This document shows, piece by piece, positions 16,783 to 26,509 of a DNA stretch of 44,295 nt. Both the position numbers and the translations under genes were made by a program. How positions within the stretch are numbered: position 1 is the first letter of the stretch; each line of letters opens with the position of its first letter. The notes under the pieces were generated by a model. That model made no database searches, was not told where the DNA came from, and saw only the letters and a list, made by a program, of their open reading frames with translations. Source of the stretch: Candidatus Aminicenantota bacterium (lineage in GTDB: Bacteria > Acidobacteriota > Aminicenantia > Aminicenantales > UBA4085); assembly GCA_026393865.1 (NCBI GenBank), contig JAPKZI010000025.1, positions 1 through 44,295 on the forward strand, written 5' to 3'.

Positions 16783-17004
16783 TTAGAGCGCAACGACTTC
16801 TTTGACTTCCGGGACTTCCTTTTTGAGGATCCGTTCGATGCCCATCTTGAGCGTCAGCTGGGACATCGGGCAGCCGCCGCAGGCGCCGGTGAGCTTGACC
16901 TTGACCACGCCGTCGGCGCCGACGTCGACGAGCTCGACGTTGCCGCCGTCCGCCATCAGGGCCGGCCGGACCTTATTCAAAGCCGCTTCGACCTTCTCTT
17001 TCAT
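16783..17004 (-). CDS. Nfu-type Fe-S scaffold (NifU C-terminal domain)
   Basis: 73 aa, a stand-alone NifU C-terminal domain. It has the CGGCPMS motif (CxxC, cluster ligands) after VKLTGA, and the family helix LTLKMGIERILKKEVPEV. These proteins hold or transfer a 4Fe-4S cluster as a dimer. First gene of the operon nfu-nifS-nifU-nadA, with a GAAGGAG ribosome site 7 nt upstream. Confidence 0.93.
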   Translation of the reverse strand: MKEKVEAALNKVRPALMADGGNVELVDVGADGVVKVKLTGACGGCPMSQLTLKMGIERILKKEVPEVKEVVAL

Positions 17005-17057
17005 CGGTGTCTCCTTCGCGCATCCCGAGCCGCCCTCAGCAGCCTCAGGGAATCCTT

Positions 17058-17087
17058 ATTATAAGCGAAACGCGCCCCCTTTTCCAA
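17058..17087 (-). promoter_or_regulatory. Promoter of the Fe-S assembly/nadA operon
   Basis: Minus strand TTGGAA (17082-17087), 18-nt spacer, TATAAT (17058-17063). Predicted start near 17051, leader about 47 nt. No IscR-type palindrome was recognised. Confidence 0.65.
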
Positions 17088-17148
17088 TATAATCTTTACT
17101 ATTCCTATAAAGTTTTGATTTATTCGTCGGGAAAGCCGCTCTCTCCGA

Positions 17149-19236
17149 TCACGAGCACTTGTTCCAACCGCAGTTCGGGCAGGTCGGGCACTTCTCGTCC
17201 GGAAGGGTGGCCCCGCACATCTTGCAGATCGACTGGAAGAGGTCCTTCGAATGGTTCTTGACCGAGCCGAAATGGCGTTCCAGGACCTTGGCGATCGCGT
17301 CCGGGATTGACGTCACCAGCCCGCCCTCGGTGAAGATCGGCTCCGAACCACCGATGCCCTTGAGCTGGGTGACGACTTCCTTGGGATCCACGCCGCTCCG
17401 CAGGGCCAGCGAGACGAGGCGGCCGATCGCCTCGGCGTCGGCCATCGTGGTGTAGCCGCTCTTGCCGATGCTGGCGAACACTTCGAACGGTTTCTGGTTG
17501 AAGTAGGAGATGGTCACGTAGAGGTTGCCGAAGCCCGTCTTGATCTTGTCGGTGACGGAGGTCAGGGTGTCCGGCCGCTCCTGGGGAATCCGTTTTTCGG
17601 CCGGCGCCGTCTTGGTCAGGACCTGTTCGTCGCGGCAGCCGTCGCGGTAGATCGTAATCCCTTTGGCGCCCAGATCATAAGCCAGAAGGTAGGCCGTCTC
17701 CACGTCCTTCAGCGCGGCCCCGTGGGGCAGATTGACGGTTTTGGAGACCGAATTGTCGACATGCTTCTGGAAGACCGCCTGAGTCCGGATGTGCCCTTCG
17801 GGGGCGATGTCGTGAGCGGTAACGAAATAGTCCGGGGGCTTTTTCCCCGGATTCCGCTCCTTCCATTCCTCGTAGAGGGGATGGAGATCCTTGATCTCGG
17901 AATCGATGATGCGGGAGGTGAATTCGAAGGCGAACACCGGCTCGATGCTCGACGAGCAGCCGGCGATCCGGGAGATCGTTCCCGTCGGAGCGATGGTGAA
18001 GACCGTCGCGTTCCGCATTTTCGTCCCCTTGTAGACCGACCGGGAGATGTTCGGGAAACTGCCGCGAAGGCGGGCCAGCTTCCGGGATTCGTCCGTCGCC
18101 GTCGTCCTCAGGAAGGAGGCCAGCTTTTCGGCGAAGGCCAGGGCGGCCGGCGCGTCGTAGCGGATCTTCATTTTGATCAGGAGGTCCGCCCAGCCCATGA
18201 GCCCTAGGCCGATCCGGCGGTTGCCCGTGGACATAGCCTCGATCTGCGGCAGGGGGTACTTGTTGACGTCGATGACGTCGTCAAGGAAGCGGACGGCCGT
18301 CCCGACGACCTTGGCGAACCGGTCCCAATCGAACGGGTCCTTCCGGTCGGCGAGGAAGAATTGGGAGACGTTGATCGATCCGAGGTTGCAGGACTCATAG
18401 GCATGGAGCGGCTGCTCCCCGCAGGGATTGGTCGCGTCGATGGTCCCCAGCTCCCGGGTCGGGTTGTCCTTGTTGATGCGGTCGATGAAGATAAGGCCCG
18501 GGTCGCCGATGGCCCAAGCCGATTCGATGATCATCCGGAAGACTTTGCGGGCATCCTTCCGATCGACGGCTTTCTTCCGGTAGGGATCGTGAATGACGTA
18601 AGAGGTTCCCTTCTTGACCGCCTCCATGAAGGCGTCCGTGGCGGCGACCGAGATGTTGAAATTTCCCAGGGTCTTGCCGTCCTTCTTCATCAGGATGAAC
18701 TCTTCGATGTCCGGATGGTCGGCCCGGAGGATGCCCATGTTGGCCCCCCGCCGCGTGCCGCCCTGTTTCACCGCCTCGGTCGCAGCGTCGATGACCTTGA
18801 GGAACGAGATCGGGCCGGAGGCGACGCCCTGGGTCTTCCGGACGAAGCTCCCCTTGGGACGCAGCCGGCTGAAATCGAACCCCGTCCCGCCGCCCTCCTT
18901 ATGGACGAGGGCGGCATTCTTGACGGTCCCGAAGATGGACTCCATCGAATCCTCGATCGGGAGGACGAAGCAGGCGCTGAGGCACATGCCGCGGCCGGCG
19001 CCGGTCAGCGTCGGGCTGTTCGGCAGGAAGTCCCGGGCCATCATGACCTCGTAAAACGTCCGGGTCCAAGTCCGCCGGTCCGCGGCGTTCCGCTCGGCGC
19101 CGGCGACGTGATCCGCCACCCGGCGGAAGAGGTCGGACGGGGTCTTGTCCAGAAGATCGCCCTTCTCGTTCTTCATGTAATAGCGGGCTTTTAAAATGCG
19201 CAGCGCGTTCGGGGAAAAGCCTTGCGTGTCGGTCAT
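17149..19236 (-). CDS. nrdJ: Adenosylcobalamin-dependent (class II) ribonucleotide reductase
   Basis: 695 aa. It reduces ribonucleotides to deoxyribonucleotides without oxygen. NPCGEQPLHAYESCNLGSIN carries an active-site Cys region, CFVLPIEDSMESIF and GGTGFDFSRLRPKGS are typical of the family, and ATAPTGT-like FTIAPTGTISRIAG lies in the barrel. The C-terminus has CKMCG and CPTCPNCGWNKC (zinc-ribbon/redox Cys). Of two ATGs (19242, 19236), the second has AAAGGA at proper spacing. It implies a cobalamin supply. No cobalamin riboswitch was recognised upstream. Confidence 0.95.
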   Translation of the reverse strand: MTDTQGFSPNALRILKARYYMKNEKGDLLDKTPSDLFRRVADHVAGAERNAADRRTWTRTFYEVMMARDFLPNSPTLTGAGRGMCLSACFVLPIEDSMESIFGTVKNAALVHKEGGGTGFDFSRLRPKGSFVRKTQGVASGPISFLKVIDAATEAVKQGGTRRGANMGILRADHPDIEEFILMKKDGKTLGNFNISVAATDAFMEAVKKGTSYVIHDPYRKKAVDRKDARKVFRMIIESAWAIGDPGLIFIDRINKDNPTRELGTIDATNPCGEQPLHAYESCNLGSINVSQFFLADRKDPFDWDRFAKVVGTAVRFLDDVIDVNKYPLPQIEAMSTGNRRIGLGLMGWADLLIKMKIRYDAPAALAFAEKLASFLRTTATDESRKLARLRGSFPNISRSVYKGTKMRNATVFTIAPTGTISRIAGCSSSIEPVFAFEFTSRIIDSEIKDLHPLYEEWKERNPGKKPPDYFVTAHDIAPEGHIRTQAVFQKHVDNSVSKTVNLPHGAALKDVETAYLLAYDLGAKGITIYRDGCRDEQVLTKTAPAEKRIPQERPDTLTSVTDKIKTGFGNLYVTISYFNQKPFEVFASIGKSGYTTMADAEAIGRLVSLALRSGVDPKEVVTQLKGIGGSEPIFTEGGLVTSIPDAIAKVLERHFGSVKNHSKDLFQSICKMCGATLPDEKCPTCPNCGWNKCS

Positions 19237-19441
19237 GATCATTCCTTTCGTCCCGTCCTAACTCGACCAAATTTATAGTAATAGTATGATAGAACAAATC
19301 GCCCTTTTTTGGAAGCGATTTTCCGCGAAAAACGAACGGCCCCGAGGACCTTCGCTCGGCGGCGCGGGAGCCCGGATTTTCAGGGGCGCGCCGGCCGGAG
19401 CCCACGACAAGCCGAGGCCGGGAAGCGTACCGTCCGTAAGT

Positions 19442-19630
19442 TCAGATCTTATTCATCGGCCGGCCGCAGCAGAGAAGAACGTGCTCCTCGACGCAGCCGC
19501 AGCTCTGGTCGATGACGACGCGATAGCCGCATACGACGCATTCGAGCTTCGGGGCTTTTTTGGCCCTGGGGGCGGCCTTCTTGACCGGTTTGGTCGCTTT
19601 TTTGGCTTTCGCTTTGATTTTGGCAGGCAT
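19442..19630 (-). CDS. Desulforedoxin-like mini-protein with a Lys/Ala-rich N-terminus
   Basis: 62 aa, ATG start with AAGGAGG upstream. Residues 1-28 are Lys/Ala/Pro-rich, like a histone H1 tail (KAKKATKPVKKAAPRAKKAP). Residues 30-60 show CVVCGYRVVIDQSCGC and LLCCGRPM. CxxCG followed by CCGxxM is the desulforedoxin / desulfoferrodoxin N-terminal iron-binding pattern, here with an extra CGC between. It may bind iron or zinc and, through the tail, nucleic acid (inference). It lies between purA and nrdJ with about 200 nt on each side. The gap to nrdJ (19237-19441) holds GC-rich inverted repeats but no gene. Confidence 0.75.
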   Translation of the reverse strand: MPAKIKAKAKKATKPVKKAAPRAKKAPKLECVVCGYRVVIDQSCGCVEEHVLLCCGRPMNKI

Positions 19631-19709
19631 GGGTCCTCCTTGGTTTTGGATCGATGTCCTCGTTCATTTATGACATGGATCGGGTCGAATTTCAAGGTCT
19701 AACTAAATC

Positions 19710-19785
19710 GGGTACACATACCGAATTCAGAAGAAAGATACATCGCTATGACTCCAATCTTCCGCTGAATTCGGTATGTGTACCC
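19710..19785. repeat. Copy B of the dispersed repeat: 21-bp perfect inverted repeat
   Basis: Arm 19710-19730 (GGGTACACATACCGAATTC plus AG) and arm 19765-19785 are exact reverse complements. An inner AAGAT/ATCTT pair (19735-19739 with 19757-19761) extends the stem past an internal loop. The 76-nt unit lies between purA and the desulforedoxin-like gene and contains no ORF. It looks like a REP/MITE-type unit and is the best-preserved copy here. Confidence 0.85.
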
Positions 19786-19835
19786 ATTCAACCGGTTTTC
19801 GATCTCATCGATGCGGCCGGGGATTCAATTTCAGG

Positions 19836-22191
<2,356 letters not shown>

Positions 22192-22195
<4 letters not shown>

Positions 22196-23394
22196 AAGAG
22201 GGAGAAGTCGAACGTCTCGGCGAAAAGATCGTTCTTCCATTTTTCGATGTTCGCTTTTTGGGTGACCGCTCGGGTGATGCCGTTGACTCCGTTCTTCGTC
22301 CCCATCCAGATCGCGCCGACGGCGGCGCCGTCCTTGAGGACGACCTTTTTATAGATCCCCTCCTCCGGTCGTTCGAAGCGGAGCTCCTCGAACCCGGAGC
22401 CGTCCGGATTGACCTGTCCGATCGACGTCAGATGGATGCCCGCGACTTTCAGGGTATTGGAAAGGACGGTCCCTTCGTACTTGATCTTCCGGCCGAGAAT
22501 ATTGGCCGCGGCGATCCGCGCTTGTTCGAAGGAGGCGGGGATGATCCCGTAAACGAATCCCTTGAACTGAATGCCGTCACCCGCGGCATAGATCCCGGCC
22601 TTACCCGTCTCAAGATATTCGTTGACGAGAACGCCGCGGTCCGTCGGAAGGCCGGAAGCCTGGGCCAGTTTCAGGTTCGGCCTTACTCCCGCGGCGATGA
22701 TGACCGTCCCGGCCGCGATCTCTTCGCCGTTCTTGAACCGGATCCCCCGCGCCTCTTGATCCCCCAGGATCTCTTCCGTGGCGACGCCGAGGCGGACGCG
22801 AATGCCGCTTTTTTCCATTTCCGTCTTGAGAATGGCCCCGCCTCTCGGATCGAGCTGCCGCGGCAGGAGATAGGGAAAAACCTCGACGACCTCGACCTCG
22901 GCGCCCCGCGATCTCAGGGCGCGCCCGACCTCCAAGCCGAGAAGGCCTCCGCCGATGACCGCGGCCCGCGGATGATCTTTCAGGCGGTCGAGGATGTCCA
23001 GGGCATTGTCCAACGTTCGGAGGCTGAACACGCCCTTCCTGTCGGCGCCCCGGATGGGAGGGATGAATGAGCTCGCCCCGTTAGCCAGGAGAAGGGTATC
23101 GTAGGCGATCCGCCGGTCGTCAAGGATCTCGATCTGGCGGGCGTCGGGAAGGATCCGCCGCACGGGAGTCGCCAGCCGGACGTCGATCCGCTGTTGGCCG
23201 TACCATCGTTCGGGGAAGGCGAACAAGCGGTCATGAGGGAGATGGCCGGAGACGAATTCGATCAGGTTGGGACGAGGGTAGTAAAGATATTTCTCCTCGG
23301 CATAGATCTCGATCTCGGCCTGCTTGTCGTCTTCGCGCAAGGCCTTGGCCGCGAGAGTGCCGGCCAGCCCGTTCCCGATGATGATGATCTTCAT
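22192..23394 (-). CDS. FAD-dependent NAD(P)H oxidoreductase, likely rubredoxin reductase
   Basis: 400 aa from ATG 23394. Two Rossmann motifs: IIGNGLAGTLAAKAL near the start for FAD and IGGGLLGLEVGRAL for NAD(P)H. The FAD-binding YAAGDGIQF lies near residue 280. A C-terminal domain follows that resembles NADH:rubredoxin oxidoreductase and the NirB N-terminal part. It comes right after the rubredoxin gene, so electron flow NAD(P)H to this enzyme to rubredoxin to the ferritin-like protein is the natural reading. The open frame continues 72 codons upstream but that stretch overlaps rubredoxin and is not real. Confidence 0.88.
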
Positions 23395-23406
23395 CGCCTT
23401 GGCTCC

Positions 23407-23458
23407 GGGATCGAATCCGCGCTCTTGATGACACCGCCGAAAGCGCCGACTCGATCCC
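23407..23458. repeat. Hairpin between rubredoxin and its reductase
   Basis: GGGATCGA (23407-23414) and TCGATCCC (23451-23458) form an 8-bp perfect stem around a 36-nt GC-rich loop in the 71-nt gap. It could set mRNA processing or the expression ratio of the two genes. No T-run, so not a standard terminator. Confidence 0.4.
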
Positions 23459-23465
23459 CTTCTCT

Positions 23466-23624
23466 TCAGATCTTTTGAAAGAACTCCTTGCCGACGCCGC
23501 ACTGCGGACAGACCCAGTCCTCCGGCAGGTCTTCGAAGGCCGTGCCGGGGGCGATACCGTTCTCCGGATCGCCGACCGCCGGGTCGTAAAGATAGCCGCA
23601 GGCCGTGCATTCATACTTGTCCAT
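23466..23624 (-). CDS. Rubredoxin
   Basis: 52 aa, a complete small electron carrier. It reads [20 protein letters not shown], and the C-terminal half has [15 protein letters not shown]. The two CxxCG knuckles (C6/C9 and C39/C42) bind one iron. Strong AAGGAGGAG site before the ATG. It sits between the ferritin-like gene (27 nt) and the FAD oxidoreductase. Confidence 0.96.
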   Translation of the reverse strand: MDKYECTACGYLYDPAVGDPENGIAPGTAFEDLPEDWVCPQCGVGKEFFQKI

Positions 23625-23651
23625 GGTCTCCTCCTTGATCTCTGAAGACTC

Positions 23652-24128
23652 TCAGTTCTCCTGTAAGACCTGTTGTTCGTATATCTGTTCCAGCTTGAGC
23701 TTGTGCGTTTTTTCCTGCTGGGCGAGGAACTGGAACAGGCGTTTGTGTTTGGGGTTGGACGATTGGCCCAGGAGCCGGTCGTAGAGTTCCGCGGCCTTTG
23801 CTTCTTTCTTGGCCGCGAAGATCAGGATGTCCTGCATGCGGCTGTCCGCGTTGACCGGTTCATCGACCAGATAATCGCTGATCTTGAGATCGGGGACGGC
23901 GCTCCCGAGCTGAGGGAGGTCGTCCGAGCCGGCCAGCTCCCGGAGGATCTTGCGGTGGTTGACCTCGTCGGCCTGAAGGTCGAGAAGGAGCCCCTTGAGT
24001 CCGGCGTCGGTCGTCGTCCGGGCCAATTCACCGTAGGCGCGGGCGGCCTCCTCTTCCCGTTGGATGGCGAATTTGAGGATCTCCTCTATCGTCGTCATCA
24101 ACTCGGGGTTTTTCGCTTTTTCAGCCAC
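23652..24128 (-). CDS. Ferritin-like di-iron protein (rubrerythrin family, no rubredoxin domain)
   Basis: 158 aa, GTG start with AAGGAGG 7 nt upstream. Two helical pairs each carry the metal-ligand pattern: EEEAARAYGELA then ADEVNHRKIL, and KKEAKAAELYDRL then QQEKTHKLKL. It lacks the C-terminal rubredoxin domain of classic rubrerythrin, but a separate rubredoxin gene follows. Probable role: reduction of hydrogen peroxide (oxygen defence in an anaerobe). Confidence 0.88.
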   Translation of the reverse strand: MAEKAKNPELMTTIEEILKFAIQREEEAARAYGELARTTTDAGLKGLLLDLQADEVNHRKILRELAGSDDLPQLGSAVPDLKISDYLVDEPVNADSRMQDILIFAAKKEAKAAELYDRLLGQSSNPKHKRLFQFLAQQEKTHKLKLEQIYEQQVLQEN

Positions 24129-24200
24129 GACACATCCTCCTTCAAACGATTCCGTATTGAAAAAACCCGACGGGTCCGCTCTTCGGCGGGCGAAACATTT

Positions 24201-24228
24201 ATTATAATGAAAGCCGACGGGATGTCAA
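24201..24228 (-). promoter_or_regulatory. Consensus promoter of the ferritin-rubredoxin-purA operon
   Basis: Minus strand TTGACA (24223-24228), 16-nt spacer, TATAAT (24201-24206): both hexamers are perfect. The -35 overlaps the mutM stop. The leader of about 65 nt contains ACCC-gtc-GGGT followed by six T (about 24158-24171), a weak attenuator-like hairpin. No PerR-like box was confirmed. Confidence 0.85.
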
Positions 24229-25082
24229 TTTGATGGGGACGTTCCTTTAGAGGGGCGCCGGCCCCGCGGCCGCTGACATCGCGGGCAGAAGAAACTGCTC
24301 CGCCCGCCGATGACGAGACGCCGGACCTTCGCCCCGCAGCGCGGGCAGGGCCGCCCCTTCCGGCCATAGACGCGATGTTCGTTCTGGAAGAGGCCGTCCA
24401 TGCCGTCGGTGTCCTTGTAGTCGCGGATCGACGAGCCGCCGGCGGCGATGGCTTTTTTCAAGACGTTCTGGACGGCCGCCCAGAGCCGTGCGGTCTCCTT
24501 GACTTTGAGGGATGAAGGTACGGTCAGCGGGTGAAGGCGGGCTTCGAACAGGATCTCATCGGCGTAGATATTGCCGATCCCGGCAAGAAACCTCTGGTCG
24601 AGAAGAAGGCTTTTCAACCTTCCTTTTCTACCGGCGAGGAGCGATGGAAAATCACGGCCGTCGAGTTCGAGCGGCTCCGGCCCGAGCGGACGGAGCTCGG
24701 CGCCTGCGAGCGGAAAGGCCGTTTCGAGGCAGCGGAGGAAACCGAATTTGCGGACGTCCCGGAAGAGCAGGTCCCGGTCCAGGTTTTTAAAGGCGATCCG
24801 CAGACGGGTATGGGCATCCCGAGGCGTTCCTTTTCTCGCCCAGTGGAACCCGCCGGTCATCTTCAGATGGAAGAGGAGATGGAGACCTTCTCCGCAGGCG
24901 ATAAGGAGCATCTTGCCCCGGCGCAGGACCCCCGTGATCTTTTTCCCCCTGTATTTCTCGAGCTGCGCCGCGTCTCCCCTCAGAAGCCCCGGAAAATAGA
25001 GCTCGATGCCCGCGATCTCCAGGCCGACGGCCTTCCGGCGCAGGCTCGCCGCGATCGTCTCGACTTCGGGCAGTTCGGGCAT
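24225..25082 (-). CDS. mutM: Formamidopyrimidine-DNA glycosylase (Fpg)
   Basis: 285 aa. It excises 8-oxoguanine and other oxidised purines. The N-terminus MPELPEVETIAASLRRK has the catalytic Pro2 and Glu3. A Lys in LRRGKMLL, the FLAGIGNIYADEILFEA block, and a C-terminal zinc finger (CPRCG, then FCPRCQ) are present, followed by a basic tail. TAGAAT lies 6 nt before the ATG and no ribosome site is seen, so it is likely leaderless. With nth it gives oxidative base repair in the window. Confidence 0.96.
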   Translation of the reverse strand: MPELPEVETIAASLRRKAVGLEIAGIELYFPGLLRGDAAQLEKYRGKKITGVLRRGKMLLIACGEGLHLLFHLKMTGGFHWARKGTPRDAHTRLRIAFKNLDRDLLFRDVRKFGFLRCLETAFPLAGAELRPLGPEPLELDGRDFPSLLAGRKGRLKSLLLDQRFLAGIGNIYADEILFEARLHPLTVPSSLKVKETARLWAAVQNVLKKAIAAGGSSIRDYKDTDGMDGLFQNEHRVYGRKGRPCPRCGAKVRRLVIGGRSSFFCPRCQRPRGRRPSKGTSPSN

Positions 25083-25088
25083 GAATCC

Positions 25089-25116
25089 ATTCTAACCTAG
25101 GGATCGGGCCGCGCAA
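25089..25116 (-). promoter_or_regulatory. mutM promoter (leaderless)
   Basis: Minus strand TTGCGC (25111-25116), 16-nt spacer, TAGAAT (25089-25094). Only 6 nt separate the -10 from the ATG at 25082. Confidence 0.5.
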
Positions 25117-25150
25117 AGTCCCAAAGAAAGCATCCGTCGCCTTTTTTCTC

Positions 25151-25179
25151 TTGATTTGGGAGCTCATTTATTCTAATAT
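25151..25179 (+). promoter_or_regulatory. Promoter of the small membrane protein pair (leaderless)
   Basis: TTGATT (25151-25156), 17-nt spacer, TAATAT (25174-25179), then 11 nt to the ATG at 25191. No ribosome site. Confidence 0.6.
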
Positions 25180-25190
25180 CTCTGCCTATC

Positions 25191-25559
25191 ATGAAAATGA
25201 AAGGTCCCTTGGCTTTTCTCCTGGGCTGGCTCGTCCCGGGACTGGGGCACGTCGCCCAGAGGAAATACGGGCGCGGAGCGGTCTTCTTCGTCTGCATCAC
25301 GGCGATGACGGCCCTGGGCCTCACCATGGGCGGGAAGATCTATCCGTTCCAGACCGAAAATCCCCTGACGATCCTCGCCTTCTTCGCCGACATCGGAAAC
25401 GGCGTCGTCTATCTCCTGTCGCGGTTCCTGCCCCTCGGCCTGGGCGAGCTGAAGCGCGTCACCTTTGAATTCGGCACGGCCTACATCGCGGGCGCGGGCC
25501 TGCTCAACTTCCTCATCGCCATGGACGCCCTCGACGTCTCGCTGGGGAAGAAGACATGA
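25191..25559 (+). CDS. Small membrane protein of unknown function (PGLGH type)
   Basis: 122 aa with an N-terminal hydrophobic hairpin FLLGWLVPGLGHVAQRKYGRG, then two or three more membrane segments. Proteins starting LxGWLxPGxGHxxxxKxxRG are common in Acidobacteriota-like genomes (DUF6677-like, from memory); function unknown. The stop overlaps the next start (ATGA). ATG 25191 fits the promoter position; ATG 25197 is an alternative. Confidence 0.75.
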   Translation: MKMKGPLAFLLGWLVPGLGHVAQRKYGRGAVFFVCITAMTALGLTMGGKIYPFQTENPLTILAFFADIGNGVVYLLSRFLPLGLGELKRVTFEFGTAYIAGAGLLNFLIAMDALDVSLGKKT

Positions 25560-25735
25560 TCTTCAAGAGCCACCTGTTCTCCATGATCCTCTACGCCTTC
25601 TTCGTGACCGTGGTCCTGGCCCTGCTCCGCCGCGACAACAAGCGATCCCGGCTCAGATACGGCCTCTTTCTCTTTCTCATCATGATCGGCGGCGCCCTGC
25701 TCTTCGGCTGGCTGATGTACCTCTTCACCCTGTAA
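25556..25735 (+). CDS. 59-residue two-helix membrane protein
   Basis: MIFKSHLFSMILYAFFVTVV opens a first membrane helix (about 8-24). A basic stretch RRDNKRSRLRYG follows, then a second helix (about 38-57, ending WLMYLFTL). Translationally coupled to the PGLGH protein by a 4-nt overlap, so the two probably act together. Family not recognised. Confidence 0.75.
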   Translation: MIFKSHLFSMILYAFFVTVVLALLRRDNKRSRLRYGLFLFLIMIGGALLFGWLMYLFTL

Positions 25736-25741
25736 GACAAT

Positions 25742-25817
25742 CGCGGACACGGCCCCCGTTCGCTCCTTCCGGCCTCGCCCGTCGATCGGCACCCTCCGAA
25801 TTCGATATGTGTCCGCG
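25742..25817. repeat. Copy C of the dispersed repeat, upstream of ftsE
   Basis: 25796-25816 matches one arm of the 19710-19785 repeat at 17 of 21 positions (core GAATTCG-TATGTGT). The outer ends CGCGGACAC (25742-25750) and GTGTCCGCG (25809-25817) are perfect inverted repeats, so the unit spans 76 nt, the same length as copy B. The left arm is otherwise decayed. It forms the sequence just upstream of the ftsE -10. Confidence 0.7.
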
Positions 25818-25825
25818 GTTTATTT

Positions 25826-25834
25826 TGCTATAAT
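25826..25834 (+). promoter_or_regulatory. Extended -10 of ftsE (leaderless)
   Basis: TGCTATAAT with 9 nt to the ATG at 25844. No -35 and no ribosome site; the region upstream is the repeat at 25742-25817. Confidence 0.55.
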
Positions 25835-25843
25835 TTCTCCCGG

Positions 25844-26509
25844 ATGATCGAACTCTACCACGTCTGGAAGCAGTATCAGAAACCCCACTGGGCGCTCTCG
25901 GATGTAACGCTCTCGGTGAGAAAAGGGGAATTCTGCTTCGTCACGGGGCCGAGCGGTTCGGGCAAGACGACACTCCTCAAAACGATCTTCCGGGAGGTCC
26001 TTCCGACCGAAGGCCAGATCATCATCGGCGGGAAGAACATTCTGCGCATCCCCGATTCCAAGATCTACACGGTTCGCCGTCCCATGGGGATCGTCTTCCA
26101 GGACTTCCGCCTGCTCTTTCACAAGCGCGTTTTCGACAACGTCTCGATCGCCCTTCGCGTCCTTGGAACCCCTCCCCGCGACATGAAGCGGAAGACGTTC
26201 ATCGCCCTGCGCATGGTCAACCTCCATCCGAAGATCTGGGACTATCCCTCCCAGCTGTCTTACGGCGAACAGCAGAGGGTGGCCATCGCCCGGGCCATCG
26301 TCAACAATCCACGCATCCTGCTGGCCGATGAGCCCACCGGCAACCTCGATCCCGATCTGGCCCATGAGATCTTCAGCCTGTTCCGCGAGATCAACAAGCA
26401 GGGGACGACGGTCATCATCTGCACGCACGACAAGGAGCTCATCCGCCGCTTCGGCGGCCGCGTTCTCCATCTTCAGGAAGGCAAACTCCACGGAAAGGAT
26501 ATCGGCTGA
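25844..26509 (+). CDS. ftsE: Cell-division ABC transporter ATP-binding protein FtsE
   Basis: 221 aa. Walker A GPSGSGKTTL, signature LSYGEQQRVAIARA, Walker B ILLADEPTGNLD, and the MIELYHVWKQY start typical of FtsE. With FtsX it links septal cell-wall hydrolase activation to ATP hydrolysis at the divisome. The ftsX frame begins within its stop codon. Confidence 0.95.
   Translation: MIELYHVWKQYQKPHWALSDVTLSVRKGEFCFVTGPSGSGKTTLLKTIFREVLPTEGQIIIGGKNILRIPDSKIYTVRRPMGIVFQDFRLLFHKRVFDNVSIALRVLGTPPRDMKRKTFIALRMVNLHPKIWDYPSQLSYGEQQRVAIARAIVNNPRILLADEPTGNLDPDLAHEIFSLFREINKQGTTVIICTHDKELIRRFGGRVLHLQEGKLHGKDIG

Noticed and set aside
19237-19441. Possible cobalamin riboswitch upstream of the B12-dependent reductase
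   Set aside because: The region is GC-rich with small inverted repeats, but I could not find the conserved B12-box pattern. A covariance-model scan would be decisive.
24233-24243. GGGGACGTTCC at the mutM 3' end as another copy of the dispersed repeat
   Set aside because: It is within the mutM coding sequence, lacks the GAATTC core, and is too short to distinguish from chance.
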